Positions 27,410 to 36,592 of a stretch of 64,000 nucleotides of DNA are shown here, in pieces. How positions within the stretch are numbered: position 1 is the first letter of the stretch; every line of letters begins with the position of its first letter. A program made the translations under genes and the position numbers. Source of the stretch: CAZRQL01 sp964602415 (GTDB lineage: Bacteria > Bacteroidota > Bacteroidia > Cytophagales > Flammeovirgaceae). The notes under the pieces were generated by a model. It saw only the letters and a list, made by a program, of their open reading frames with translations, made no database searches and had not been told where the DNA came from. The stretch lies in contig CAZRQL010000013.1 of NCBI GenBank assembly GCA_964602415.1, forward strand, positions 1-64,000, given 5' to 3'.

Positions 27410-27844
27410 ATGGTTGAAATTAAAGTTATCAATCGCAGCGGCTACGATTTACCGACTTATCAAACCCCTTTATCGGCAGGCATGGACCTACGAGTTTGTT
27501 TGGACAAAGAGTTGATTTTGAACTCTCTGGATAGGGCATTGGTGGGTACGGGGCTTTTTATAGAGCTTCCCGAAGGTTATGAGGCCCAAATTCGGCCTCG
27601 AAGCGGCTTGGCTCTCAAACACGGCCTGACAATTCTGAACGCTCCGGGCACCATAGACGCAGACTACAGGGGTGAAATCAAAGTACTGTTGGTCAATCTC
27701 TCCCCGACTCCCGTCAGTGTATCGCCCGGGGAGCGGATAGCCCAGATGGTGGTATCGCGCCACGAAAAAGTGGAATGGCAGGTGGCGGAGTCCCTTAGCG
27801 AGACCCTTCGAGGCCAAGGTGGCTATGGCAGTACAGGCAAATAA
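27410..27844 (+). CDS. dut: dUTP diphosphatase
   Basis: A 144-residue trimeric dUTPase with all five motifs: PLSAGMDLR, RPRSGLALKHG, GTIDADYRGE, GERIAQMV and the C-terminal arm RGQGGYGSTGK. It hydrolyses dUTP to dUMP and pyrophosphate, keeping uracil out of DNA and feeding thymidylate synthesis. Length is standard. It follows the DUF423 gene by 11 bp. Confidence 0.96.
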   Translation: MVEIKVINRSGYDLPTYQTPLSAGMDLRVCLDKELILNSLDRALVGTGLFIELPEGYEAQIRPRSGLALKHGLTILNAPGTIDADYRGEIKVLLVNLSPTPVSVSPGERIAQMVVSRHEKVEWQVAESLSETLRGQGGYGSTGK

Positions 27845-27884
27845 TTTAATTCTTACTGTAATTAATTAAATATACAGGATAGTG

Positions 27885-27892
27885 TATCTTTG
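27885..27892 (+). promoter_or_regulatory. -7 box of the glycan cluster (wzx-like gene)
   Basis: TATCTTTG matches TAnnTTTG exactly, 17 bp before the ATG at 27910. No clear -33 was found. The upstream 40 bp are very AT-rich and could form a weak A/T hairpin (27843-27850 with 27863-27870). Confidence 0.5.
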
Positions 27893-27909
27893 TATTCAAA
27901 AATTGCATA

Positions 27910-29358
27910 ATGAGTAGCGAAAGCCTTAGTATTAAGGCGTTTAAAGGAATTCTGTGGAATATTTTTGGTAGTACTACCAGCCAAATTATTGGCTTGACTA
28001 TGGGGGTGATTCTTGCTCGTTTGATTGCTCCTGAGTCTTATGGGTTGATTGCCATGGCTTCGGTAGTTATTGGTATTACTTCGGTTTTTGTTGATGCAGG
28101 GTTTTCAACGGCTTTAATCCAAAAAACAGAGGTTTCCCAAAATGATTTCAGTACGGTTTTTTGGTTTAACCTGCTGGTTTCTTTTGTGGTGTACGGAGTA
28201 ATTTTTGTAATAGCCCCCTGGGTGGAATTGTATTTTAAAACCGATGGGCTCACAGAAGTAATTCGTTGGCTCTCTATATCAATTATTATCAATGGCCTTA
28301 TTATTGTCCAACGCCAACAATTGTCGAAAAAATTAAAATTTAAGGTAATTAATTTGCTCAATACCCTGGCTGGTTTGGTTTCGGGGGCCTTAGGTATTAG
28401 CCTTGCATTGCTCGATTACGGGGTATGGGCACTGGTGGCTCAACATTTATCAGTGGCTTTTTTTAGCGGTTTATTTATTTTTACGTATAACAGGTGGCTA
28501 CCTTCATGGGTTTTTGACCGCCAATCGTTTCTTTTTATGTGGGGCTATGGGAGTAAACTCTTTGCCAGCGGGATTATCATCGCTATTTTTGAAAATATTT
28601 ATCCTATCATCGTGGGACGATTTTTCTCTGCGGCCAGTCTGGCTTATTACAGCCGTGCCGAATACTACCAACAAATGATTTCTCGAAACCTGACAATTGT
28701 AGTTCGTAGTGTTTCATTTCTCAGCACTGCTCAAATTCAAGATGACCACCAACGAATGAAAAACGCCTATCGCAAAATGATTAGTATGGTGATAATGTTT
28801 AATGCTCCGGCTATGCTTGGTTTGTCAGTGATAGCCCATTCGTTGATTATAGTTTTGATTACTGATAAATGGCTACCTACTGTACCTTACCTTCAATGGT
28901 TGTGTTTTTCGGGATTGTTGTATCCTTTGCAAGCGATTAATCTAAATATTGTTTTGGTAAAGGGAAGATCTGATATTTTTCTTAGATTAGAAATAATAAA
29001 AAAAATTATGATTGTATTATCTATTTTTATCGGATTACCATGGGGAGTAATGGGTTTGGTAATCGGTATTGTAATAGTGAGTTTTCTATCTTATTTAATA
29101 GATACAACATATTCGATTTATCTAATAGGATATCGCTTTGAGGAACAAATAAGAGATATTTTACCCTACATAGGTTTGGCTGTTTTTATGGCAATTGTAG
29201 TAAGTAGTGTAAATTATTTTATAGTATGGCCATTAACTTGGCAACTTTTATTACAGTTGGGAGTAGGAGTCATCATTTATTTTGGAGGTTGCCATTTTTT
29301 TCGCTTAGAGGCATGGAAAGTTTTTAAGGAAATGATATTCAATGTTTCGAGAAAATAA
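27910..29358 (+). CDS. Wzx/WzxC-like polysaccharide flippase
   Basis: A 482-residue MOP-superfamily membrane protein with about 12-14 helices and the family N-terminus (GILWNIFGSTTSQIIGL, ILARLIAPESYGLIAMASVV, FSTALIQK). Such proteins flip lipid-linked oligosaccharides across the inner membrane for O-antigen or capsule. It opens the surface-glycan island. Base composition changes sharply inside the gene: the stretch 28501-28560 is 45% G+C, whereas 28981-29040 is only 18% (hand counts). This suggests a mosaic origin of the C-terminal third. Confidence 0.86.
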   Translation: MSSESLSIKAFKGILWNIFGSTTSQIIGLTMGVILARLIAPESYGLIAMASVVIGITSVFVDAGFSTALIQKTEVSQNDFSTVFWFNLLVSFVVYGVIFVIAPWVELYFKTDGLTEVIRWLSISIIINGLIIVQRQQLSKKLKFKVINLLNTLAGLVSGALGISLALLDYGVWALVAQHLSVAFFSGLFIFTYNRWLPSWVFDRQSFLFMWGYGSKLFASGIIIAIFENIYPIIVGRFFSAASLAYYSRAEYYQQMISRNLTIVVRSVSFLSTAQIQDDHQRMKNAYRKMISMVIMFNAPAMLGLSVIAHSLIIVLITDKWLPTVPYLQWLCFSGLLYPLQAINLNIVLVKGRSDIFLRLEIIKKIMIVLSIFIGLPWGVMGLVIGIVIVSFLSYLIDTTYSIYLIGYRFEEQIRDILPYIGLAVFMAIVVSSVNYFIVWPLTWQLLLQLGVGVIIYFGGCHFFRLEAWKVFKEMIFNVSRK

Positions 29359-29403
29359 ATACTTATTGCATTACAATAAAAAATCATGGTATATTATGCC
29401 TGT

Positions 29404-29411
29404 TACTTTTG
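29404..29411 (+). promoter_or_regulatory. Possible -7 box upstream of fkbM
   Basis: TACTTTTG matches TAnnTTTG, 76 bp before the ATG at 29488. The background is very AT-rich, so a chance match is possible. Confidence 0.3.
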
Positions 29412-29487
29412 TATATTAAATCCATAATTATTAAATAAATAACTTTCGGTAAAATAGTTTTTATTTCTTGTAAGTAAAAAAAACACA

Positions 29488-30371
29488 ATGATTCGTAATT
29501 ATTTAAACAGGATTTTAAAATTTTCTTCATCTGAAATTTATAATATTTTAAAATATTCCATTGGAAATATTTTGATAAATTCAGTACCAAAGTCAGTTGT
29601 CTCCACGTATGAAATTTTGAAAGAGTTAGAAAAAAGTGGAATTTACACAGAAAAAATAGGAGATTATTTATTGGTTCATTATCCGATTCAGTTAAAAGAA
29701 TATAAATATATCTTAAAAGACATTCATCAGACTGTAAGGTTTTTGAACAAATTTTGCTTAAAAAAGAATACTATTCAATTATAAAATTGTTTGAAAAATT
29801 AAAAATAGAACCACAAGTTATGATTGATGCGGGTGCAAATATTGGCTTGACATCAATGTATTTTTCAGCGCACTATCCAAACTGTAAAATTATCGCCTTA
29901 GAACCTGTTCAGTCAACTTTCATTCGTTTGAAACATAATATAGTTGAAAATAAGTTAAATAATTTTATACTTCTTGAAAAAGGTTTATGGAAAACAACAA
30001 CTAAACTTAGCTTAGATACAAATTTCAGAGATAAACTCGATTGGTCTTTTAGACTTACTGAAAATCAATCTGCTTCTTCGAGTATGATTGATTCTGTATC
30101 TATAAATGATATAATTAAAGATTTTAATATTAATTTAATTGATTTTCTTAAAATTGATATTGAAGGCGGAGAAGTTGAAGTCTTTGCTGATAATGCTGAT
30201 ACTGAATGGCTTGAAAAAGTAAAGATTATTGCTATTGAGATACATGACGAGTTTGATTGTAGGGAGCAGATAGAAGATATCCTAAAATCAAAAAAATTTC
30301 ACCTTATGTATAGTGGAGAACTAACTATTGCTATAAATAATAAATTAACAAATGAAAATAGAGAAATTTAA
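29488..30371 (+). pseudogene. FkbM-family methyltransferase gene, broken by a single-base frameshift
   Basis: Two frames together encode one protein. Frame one (29488-29784) gives the N-terminal part up to YPIQLKEYKYILK. The other frame, open from 29706, continues RHSSDCKVFEQILLKKEYYS into the methyltransferase domain with the SAM motif MIDAGANIGLTSMYF and LIDFLKIDIEGGEVEVF. Adding one A to the four-A run at 29715-29718 joins them into about 294 residues. FkbM enzymes O-methylate sugars or lipids. Either the gene is inactivated, slips during replication or transcription, or the assembly lost a base. The last 20 bases overlap the acyltransferase gene. Confidence 0.75.
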
Positions 30372-31452
30372 AAACCTTGACAGTATTAGAACAATAGCTT
30401 TTTTTTCTACATTTTTGGCTCATAGTTTTGATACAAACTCTTACGAAGTAAAAATTACAAATTTTTATAAGTTTGTCGAATCTTTAAGAGCTGTATTTAG
30501 TTTTGGAGTACCAATATTTTTTGTCCTAAGCGGTTTTTTAATCACTTATTTGATTATTGCTGAGTATGAGCAAAAATCATTTTTTAGTATAAAGAATTTC
30601 TATATCAGAAGAGTCTTACGTATTTGGCCGCCTTATTACTTGGTTCTTATCATTGGTTTTGTATTTTTTCCTATTTTCAGAAGTATTTTTTTAAAATTAC
30701 CTTATTCTGAAACTGCCAACCCTTGGATGTATCTCTTTTTTCTCGGAAATTTTGATCAAATAATAAAAAACACCTTGCCAATAGGTGTTGGTCTTGGCGT
30801 TACTTGGTCTATTTCGGTAGAAGAGCAATTCTATCTCTTTTGGCCTTTAATTTTCTTATTTTTAAAAGGGAAAAGATTTATTTATGGAATAACTATTTTG
30901 TTTATTATATCTGTTATTCTTACATTTATCTTCTATTTTCCTGCCAAACATACCATATTTTGTGTCATATATTTATCTACGGGCGGAATGCTTGCATACT
31001 TACATGCCTATTATAGCGAGCTAAGTAAAAAACTTACATCTATTAATGGAGTTATTTTTTTATCTGTCTTATTGATTTGTTTCTTTATTATGAGGTATCA
31101 TAAGTCAATTCCATATAGCATTTCACCTCTTGCATATATAGTCATTTCTTTCCTTGTAGGTTATATTATTTTATTCCAGATACAATGCAAAAATACTTAT
31201 AATATAAGCAATATACCCGGACTTGAATATTGGGGTAAATATACCTACGGCCTTTATCTGTATCATACCATCTGCAATTTTATAATATTTACGATTGTAA
31301 AATATTTAAATATCTATGAATTAGTCGGTTTTTTTTGGGGGGATATGTTGTTAAGACCTATATCAAGTTTTATTCTTTCATTCATTTTAAGTTATTATTC
31401 ATATCAGTATTTCGAATTATTTTTTCTAAAATTAAAAAATAATTTTAAATAA
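30352..31452 (+). CDS. Membrane acyltransferase family 3 (OafA/YrhL type)
   Basis: A 366-residue integral membrane protein with about ten helices. The N-terminal region NLDSIRTIAFFSTFLAHSF carries the conserved Arg and His of acyltransferase family 3, and SFGVPIFFVLSGFLITYL and FYIRRVLRIWPPYYLV are classic family blocks. These enzymes transfer acetyl or other acyl groups to surface sugars at the inner membrane. The start ATG 30352 overlaps the fkbM end by 20 bases. The sequence is strongly AT-rich, as is the rest of the island. Confidence 0.87.
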   Translation: MKIEKFKNLDSIRTIAFFSTFLAHSFDTNSYEVKITNFYKFVESLRAVFSFGVPIFFVLSGFLITYLIIAEYEQKSFFSIKNFYIRRVLRIWPPYYLVLIIGFVFFPIFRSIFLKLPYSETANPWMYLFFLGNFDQIIKNTLPIGVGLGVTWSISVEEQFYLFWPLIFLFLKGKRFIYGITILFIISVILTFIFYFPAKHTIFCVIYLSTGGMLAYLHAYYSELSKKLTSINGVIFLSVLLICFFIMRYHKSIPYSISPLAYIVISFLVGYIILFQIQCKNTYNISNIPGLEYWGKYTYGLYLYHTICNFIIFTIVKYLNIYELVGFFWGDMLLRPISSFILSFILSYYSYQYFELFFLKLKNNFK

Positions 31453-31455
31453 TTT

Positions 31456-32373
31456 ATGCTTAAAATAATTATATTTATTCCTTATTTTGGTCGTTGGCCT
31501 GAATGGATTGATCTTTTTTTCGATTCTGCACAACGAAATCCTACTATTGACTTTTTAATCTATACGGATTGCGATACTGAGAAATTTTCTTTCCCGAATG
31601 TTTTTTTTCGTAAAATATCTTTTTCCTCATACATTCAGGAAGTAAATCAAAAATTGGACTTCAGTTTTAATCCCCCGAATGCTTATAAGATTTGCGACCT
31701 TAGACCCTTGTTTGGTTATCTTCATCAAGAAGAATTTAGAGGATATGATTTTTATGGCTGGTGTGATATAGATTTAGTTTTTGGTGATATTCGTAAATTT
31801 TATACTAATGAAATGTTGCTAAAATATGATGTATTATCAACTCATAATGATAGAATATCAGGACATTTTGCTTTATTTCGCAATATAAATAAAAACCGAA
31901 TGATATTCAAAAAAATATACCATTGGAGAGAGTCTTTGCAAAATCCCAAATTTGTAGGTATTGATGAATATGGAATAACCCGTGCATACACGGATACCAT
32001 TTTTGACAAAATAAATGATAAATTTAAGTTGTCAATTAATAATATTTTTATCGATAGATTAAAGAAAAGAAAAATAAGAAAGATTCTTTTCAAAGAGCAA
32101 TATACAACACCATTTTTGCCCAAACCATGGATAGATGGTACATTGAATAGCCAGCAGCCAGATGTTTGGTACTATGAAAGGGGTGTAATTACTAACAACA
32201 GAGATTTGCGACGAAATTTTATTTATTTACATTTTATGAATTTTAAATCGAGTCAATGGAGGCACGATGGTACTCAAGCTCCTTGGGAAAGCCTATCTAA
32301 AATTTATTATCTCAATCATGAAGATTTAGAAAAAAAAATCATTATTTCACCTAAAGGAATATACACAGAATAA
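31456..32373 (+). CDS. Glycosyltransferase-like protein (DUF6625 type)
   Basis: A 305-residue soluble protein. It starts with IIIFIPYFGRWPEWIDLF, typical of a GT-A nucleotide-binding fold, and contains GWCDIDLVFGDIRKF, where DID is a DxD-like metal/nucleotide-sugar motif. From memory this resembles the DUF6625 family found in glycan clusters; I cannot confirm it by search. The likely role is adding a sugar to the island's repeat unit. Its stop overlaps the next ATG by one base (TAATG), so translation is probably coupled to the epimerase gene. Confidence 0.65.
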   Translation: MLKIIIFIPYFGRWPEWIDLFFDSAQRNPTIDFLIYTDCDTEKFSFPNVFFRKISFSSYIQEVNQKLDFSFNPPNAYKICDLRPLFGYLHQEEFRGYDFYGWCDIDLVFGDIRKFYTNEMLLKYDVLSTHNDRISGHFALFRNINKNRMIFKKIYHWRESLQNPKFVGIDEYGITRAYTDTIFDKINDKFKLSINNIFIDRLKKRKIRKILFKEQYTTPFLPKPWIDGTLNSQQPDVWYYERGVITNNRDLRRNFIYLHFMNFKSSQWRHDGTQAPWESLSKIYYLNHEDLEKKIIISPKGIYTE

Positions 32374-33305
32374 TGAAAGAAGAAAGTAAAGATATTACCC
32401 TATCGTTGGGCGATGTGTCTTGGAAAATGCAACTTGATAAGTATTATATTGACATGCGCCCCTCTTTAGTTCACTACCATAACAATATTTATGACGGAAA
32501 ATTTGATGAAAACGGTGTACCAATGATTGGATTAGGTAATGGTCAATATAATTATTTCCCAATTAATGTTGCACAATATGGGTTTATGATTCATGCTGAC
32601 TATATAGACAAAAAAGATGAAAAACTGTTGCTTTTATTAAAAAACTGCCTTGCAGTGTTGGAAAACCTAAAAATAGAAGATAAAAATACAGCGGTATGGT
32701 GGCATCAACATTATGAAATAAAATATAAAATTGAGCCTCCATGGGCTTCTGCTATGGCTCAAGGAGAGGTGATATCGTTTTATCTGAGAATGTATCAAAT
32801 CTTAAACGATAAAAATTTATTGGATACAGCGCAAAAGGCATACCGTTTTATGCAAGATGCAAAATCGCCAAAATCTGTAAGGATATATGACGAAAAAGGA
32901 GATTTATGGTTTGAAGAGTACCCCTCTAAGCCACCTTCTTATGTTTTAAATGGTTTTATCTATGCTCTTTGGGGATTGATAGACTTGTATCGAGTAACCA
33001 ACGATGAAACGATTAAAAAAGACATAGATGCTTGTGTTAAAACTTTGAAAAACAATCTACATAAATTCGACTCCGGTTATTGGTCATATTACGATTTACA
33101 AAAAAAAGAATTGGTTCGTTATTATTATCAAAAAAACGTTCATGTTCCACAATTGGAAGTACTTCACATACTTTTTAGTGATGAACTATTTAAAAAGTAT
33201 TTAATTCGTTGGAAAAATTATGTCAATCCTGTAAATTATGTTTTTGTGCAATTGATGTATCGTATCAAGCCACGTTTGAAAAAAATTTACAAATGGATAA
33301 ATTAA
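32373..33305 (+). CDS. D-glucuronyl C5-epimerase C-terminal-domain protein
   Basis: A 310-residue protein resembling the catalytic alpha/alpha-barrel domain of heparan/heparosan glucuronyl C5-epimerase. Family-like blocks are PPWASAMAQGEVISFYLR (about 126-143), LWFEEYPSKPPSYVLNGFIY and ALWGLIDLYRV, followed by the Tyr-rich SGYWSYYD. Members convert glucuronate to iduronate inside a polymer. No signal peptide is seen, so it may act in the cytosol on a lipid-linked precursor, or on another substrate. It lies between two glycosyltransferases, overlapping the first by 1 base and the second by 13 bases. The substrate is not known. Confidence 0.72.
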   Translation: MKEESKDITLSLGDVSWKMQLDKYYIDMRPSLVHYHNNIYDGKFDENGVPMIGLGNGQYNYFPINVAQYGFMIHADYIDKKDEKLLLLLKNCLAVLENLKIEDKNTAVWWHQHYEIKYKIEPPWASAMAQGEVISFYLRMYQILNDKNLLDTAQKAYRFMQDAKSPKSVRIYDEKGDLWFEEYPSKPPSYVLNGFIYALWGLIDLYRVTNDETIKKDIDACVKTLKNNLHKFDSGYWSYYDLQKKELVRYYYQKNVHVPQLEVLHILFSDELFKKYLIRWKNYVNPVNYVFVQLMYRIKPRLKKIYKWIN

Positions 33306-34429
33306 GAATTTTATTTTTAATAACCGATCTTGGAAAAGGAGGTGCTGAACGTTATTTGGTTGATTTATGCAACTATTTATTGAAAAAAGATGATATTGAA
33401 TTTGTTATTGGTTCTTTATATGATAATAATCAATATAAGAATGAAACAGCTTCTTTCAATATTGTCAATTTGAACTATCAAACTTTCTCATTTTTTAAGA
33501 AAAATGAAAGCATACCACTTAAAAAACTAATTAATCAGTTTGAGCCACATATTATTCACACGCATCGTTTTTTGGGAGAATTTTTATCTTCGCTGGAAAT
33601 CAGAAAAAATATCTTGTACGTCTGCCATGGACACGATAATATGGAGCAACTTGCTAATTTTCGGTTCAGTTATTTATTCTCCAAAAAAAAAATCGTTCAA
33701 TGGGCTGAAAAACAATATTTGATACTTCGCAAATATTCAAAAGTTAGTACTCATATAATAGCCAATTCAAAGCACACATACGACTTTTACATAAGAAATC
33801 TTTCAAGAAAGCCATTGAAAACTAAAATCCATTTAGTTTATTATGGATTTAATTTTGAAAAATTTAAATTTCAACAACACCAAAGATTAAACACACCTTT
33901 GCGTCTTATCAATGTAGGGAGCTTTCAAACTAAAAAGAACCAGCAGTTTTTGATAGATGTAGGTGTTGAACTTCAAAAGCGTAAAATCCCTTTTATTATG
34001 GAATTAGCAGGTCATGGTGAATTGTACGAAAAAGTGAAAAATAAAGTAATTGAGCACAAACTGGAAAATCAGATTTTTATGCCCGGTATCATTCATGATA
34101 TTCAAGATAAATATAAAGAAAGTGATATTTATATTCATAGTGCTCGATATGAACCATTTGGATTGGTCTTTTTAGAAGCGATGGCATCCGGCTTACCTGT
34201 TGTTTCGCTTAACGGTAAAGGCAACGAATGTATAATAGAAAATGGGAAAAACGGGTTTATGATTGATAATGAAGATGCAGTATTATTTGTTGATAAAATA
34301 GAATTATTAATAAATAACCCATCTCTATACAGTTCAATAAGTCAATACTGTATTGATTATGCTTCAAGTTTTACTATGGAAAATCATTTCAATAAATTAA
34401 AAGAAATTTATGGTTTGGCTAAACGCTAA
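33293..34429 (+). CDS. GT4-family glycosyltransferase
   Basis: A 378-residue GT-B enzyme. The N-terminal domain starts LRILFLITDLGKGGAERYLVDL, and the C-terminal donor-binding domain has LINVGSFQTKKNQQFLIDV and the E-x7-E signature in YEPFGLVFLEAMASGLPVVS. It probably builds the island's polysaccharide repeat unit. I chose ATG 33293; the open frame extends 28 codons upstream, but those codons overlap the epimerase gene and look non-homologous. It converges with the next gene, with only two bases between the stops. Confidence 0.88.
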   Translation: MDKLRILFLITDLGKGGAERYLVDLCNYLLKKDDIEFVIGSLYDNNQYKNETASFNIVNLNYQTFSFFKKNESIPLKKLINQFEPHIIHTHRFLGEFLSSLEIRKNILYVCHGHDNMEQLANFRFSYLFSKKKIVQWAEKQYLILRKYSKVSTHIIANSKHTYDFYIRNLSRKPLKTKIHLVYYGFNFEKFKFQQHQRLNTPLRLINVGSFQTKKNQQFLIDVGVELQKRKIPFIMELAGHGELYEKVKNKVIEHKLENQIFMPGIIHDIQDKYKESDIYIHSARYEPFGLVFLEAMASGLPVVSLNGKGNECIIENGKNGFMIDNEDAVLFVDKIELLINNPSLYSSISQYCIDYASSFTMENHFNKLKEIYGLAKR

Positions 34430-34431
34430 TT

Positions 34432-35655
34432 TTACAATAAAAGCCATTTTGCACAAAAATCATTGTAATTTTTATCTGCATCATATAAATCCCTCCATGT
34501 AAGATAGGCTTTGTCTCTCTTCTTTAAATAAATTTTTTGTTTAAATATCTCAAAAATAATCTCTGCCAATTCTTCAGCAGAAAATCCAGACTTTAATAAC
34601 CAGCCGTTTTCATTATTTACAATTTCGGGAATACCGCCTACTGATGGTGCTATTACAGGTATTCCCAGACTCATCGCCTCCATGATAGAAACAGGGATTC
34701 CCTCGCTCAGGCTGGCGTTGATAAAAATATGTGGTGTGTATTTGCGGTAAACTGTTATTACTTCTTGATTGGAAATATTACCGGTGAGAATAACAGTAGT
34801 CGTTGGAGTGAGTGAAGAAATGAATTCTTCAACCTTGTTTTTTTCTTTTCCATCACCAATATGAACCCACCGAATGGGAATTTTGCCGTCTAATAATTTC
34901 ACAACTTGGGCAATAATATCTACTCTTTTGAGAGGTATTAAAGAGGAACAACTTGCAATAGTAAAAATGGAATTTTTAGTATAATCTAAAGGATATTGCT
35001 TTTGGACACCTAATCGGCTTAGAAAAAAGTTAGATGTATTAACTTTCCATGTTTGCTGAGCGTATTCGATACCTGCTTGTGAAATAGAAAATACGGCATC
35101 CAAAGAATGACTGATTAAGTGGCGATAAGGCAGGTAATTGAAAGCACTACGCTCGAAAAAAACATCCCATCCATGAATTCTACAAATACATTTCAAAGAG
35201 GGTTTTTCTCTTTTTATTAAACTCAAGGCAATAGCAGCGTCATCGCACCAATAGCTGTACAAAATTGTGTTTTCCTCTTCTTGCGTGGGAATAGCGGTTT
35301 CTATTTTCGATTTCATCTTTAGGGCATGTTGCAATGAAATTAAAAGGGTGGTTATTATTCCTCTTGTGATAGGTTTTTGATATATCTTTTGAATTATTTG
35401 TATTTCTTTCCGGCATAAGAGATGAAAGATTCGCAATAAGGAGTACAATTTATTCCATTTGGATAGTGTACGCGGTAGTTGATAAACTTCACAATTGGGA
35501 GGTAATTGGCGAATGTTTTGTGTCTCAGTTGCATTTGAAAAGATAATAATTTTTTCTATCTGTTTTGCTAAATAAATAATTTCTGTTTCTAAAAAAGGTT
35601 CACCTTTTCCATACGGAAACTCCGCAGTGATAAGAATGAGATTTTTGTATTTCAT
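34432..35655 (-). CDS. GT4-family glycosyltransferase
   Basis: A 407-residue GT-B glycosyltransferase. It begins NLILITAEFPYGKGEPFLETEI, and the C-terminal half has TIASCSSLIPLKRVDIIAQV, VHIGDGKEKNKVEEF and the acidic signature ASLSEGIPVSIMEAMSLGIPVIA. It probably uses a nucleotide-sugar donor in surface-glycan assembly. It is the only glycosyltransferase of the island on the minus strand, and its composition is less AT-rich at its 3' end. A 49-bp gap separates its start from the MORN gene, which lies upstream on the same strand. Confidence 0.87.
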   Translation of the reverse strand: MKYKNLILITAEFPYGKGEPFLETEIIYLAKQIEKIIIFSNATETQNIRQLPPNCEVYQLPRTLSKWNKLYSLLRIFHLLCRKEIQIIQKIYQKPITRGIITTLLISLQHALKMKSKIETAIPTQEEENTILYSYWCDDAAIALSLIKREKPSLKCICRIHGWDVFFERSAFNYLPYRHLISHSLDAVFSISQAGIEYAQQTWKVNTSNFFLSRLGVQKQYPLDYTKNSIFTIASCSSLIPLKRVDIIAQVVKLLDGKIPIRWVHIGDGKEKNKVEEFISSLTPTTTVILTGNISNQEVITVYRKYTPHIFINASLSEGIPVSIMEAMSLGIPVIAPSVGGIPEIVNNENGWLLKSGFSAEELAEIIFEIFKQKIYLKKRDKAYLTWRDLYDADKNYNDFCAKWLLL

Positions 35656-35704
35656 TTTTTATTTAAAAAACGGTTTTCAGTTTAGTGTTACAACAAAGAC
35701 ATAG

Positions 35705-36592
35705 CTACTCTGCCCCATTGCTGCGTTTGACATCATTGACTTTCAATTTTCCGGCACTCCAAGTCCCTTTTACTGATTTCCCATTGGGGCTGATGATTTC
35801 GCCGCTGCCGTCCATTAGGTCATCTTTCCAGTTTCCTTTATACACTTCTCCTGAATGGTAGTAATAAACCCCATATCCATTTCTCAAATCGTTTTCAAAG
35901 TATCCTTCATAAACAGACCCGTCCTTATAAATATGTTTCCCCATACCAGAGCGAAGATTTCCTTTCCACTCTCCAACATAATACCCTTTGCCCTCATAAA
36001 GTCCTACGCCAAAACCACTTGGAATTTTATTAGATACCCTGCCGTAAAAGAATATTTTATTCCCTTTAGGTGAAATAAGAGTTAAAGAATCTATGGCATT
36101 ATCTGCTAAATCTACTTTAACTTTTCCTAATTCAATTAATATGGAATCTAATTTGTTTGTTTGAATTTCCTTATCTGTCTCTAAAATCTGAAGTTTGGTC
36201 TCGTAAACAATTTCTTTTACTTTGAGATTTTCTATATTGCTTGCAAATTCTTTTATTTGATCTTTTTGACTTATAGTTTGCTTTTTAAGATTATTATTTT
36301 CTGTTAAATATGATTGCAGTAAGTTTTCTACAGTAGAAGATAAACTTTTATTTTCATTAAAAATAGAAATACTGCTGTCATATTTGCTTAATACTTTTAT
36401 CAATTCACTTTCCAGTTTTTGATATCTATTCAATAAAAGACTGTCAGCAACAAGCTTTTCCTTTTTTAAGGTAAATTCCTTTTTTATTGATTTTAAACCT
36501 TGTAATTGATTAAAAAGATAAGATGTTATACCCGACAATATTAGAGTTAATAAGACCAGTACTATTGCAGCCGTATTTTTATATTTATTCAT
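35705..36592 (-). CDS. Membrane-anchored coiled-coil MORN-repeat protein
   Basis: A 295-residue protein with one N-terminal transmembrane helix (about 8-28), a long coiled-coil region (about 35-160, rich in Lys, Glu, Leu and Gln), and at least four C-terminal MORN repeats (YVGEWKGNLRSGMG, YEGYFENDLRNGYG, YKGNWKDDLMDGSG, VKGTWSAGKL). MORN repeats usually bind proteins or membrane lipids; the layout suggests a periplasmic or cytoplasmic scaffold held at the membrane. It overlaps the DUF2490 gene by one base (TAATG), so the two are coupled. Confidence 0.82.
   Translation of the reverse strand: MNKYKNTAAIVLVLLTLILSGITSYLFNQLQGLKSIKKEFTLKKEKLVADSLLLNRYQKLESELIKVLSKYDSSISIFNENKSLSSTVENLLQSYLTENNNLKKQTISQKDQIKEFASNIENLKVKEIVYETKLQILETDKEIQTNKLDSILIELGKVKVDLADNAIDSLTLISPKGNKIFFYGRVSNKIPSGFGVGLYEGKGYYVGEWKGNLRSGMGKHIYKDGSVYEGYFENDLRNGYGVYYYHSGEVYKGNWKDDLMDGSGEIISPNGKSVKGTWSAGKLKVNDVKRSNGAE

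Noticed and set aside
31842..32123. A 93-codon minus-strand frame inside the glycan island
   Set aside because: Antisense to the glycosyltransferase-like gene; long frames arise easily from its codon pattern and no domain is visible.
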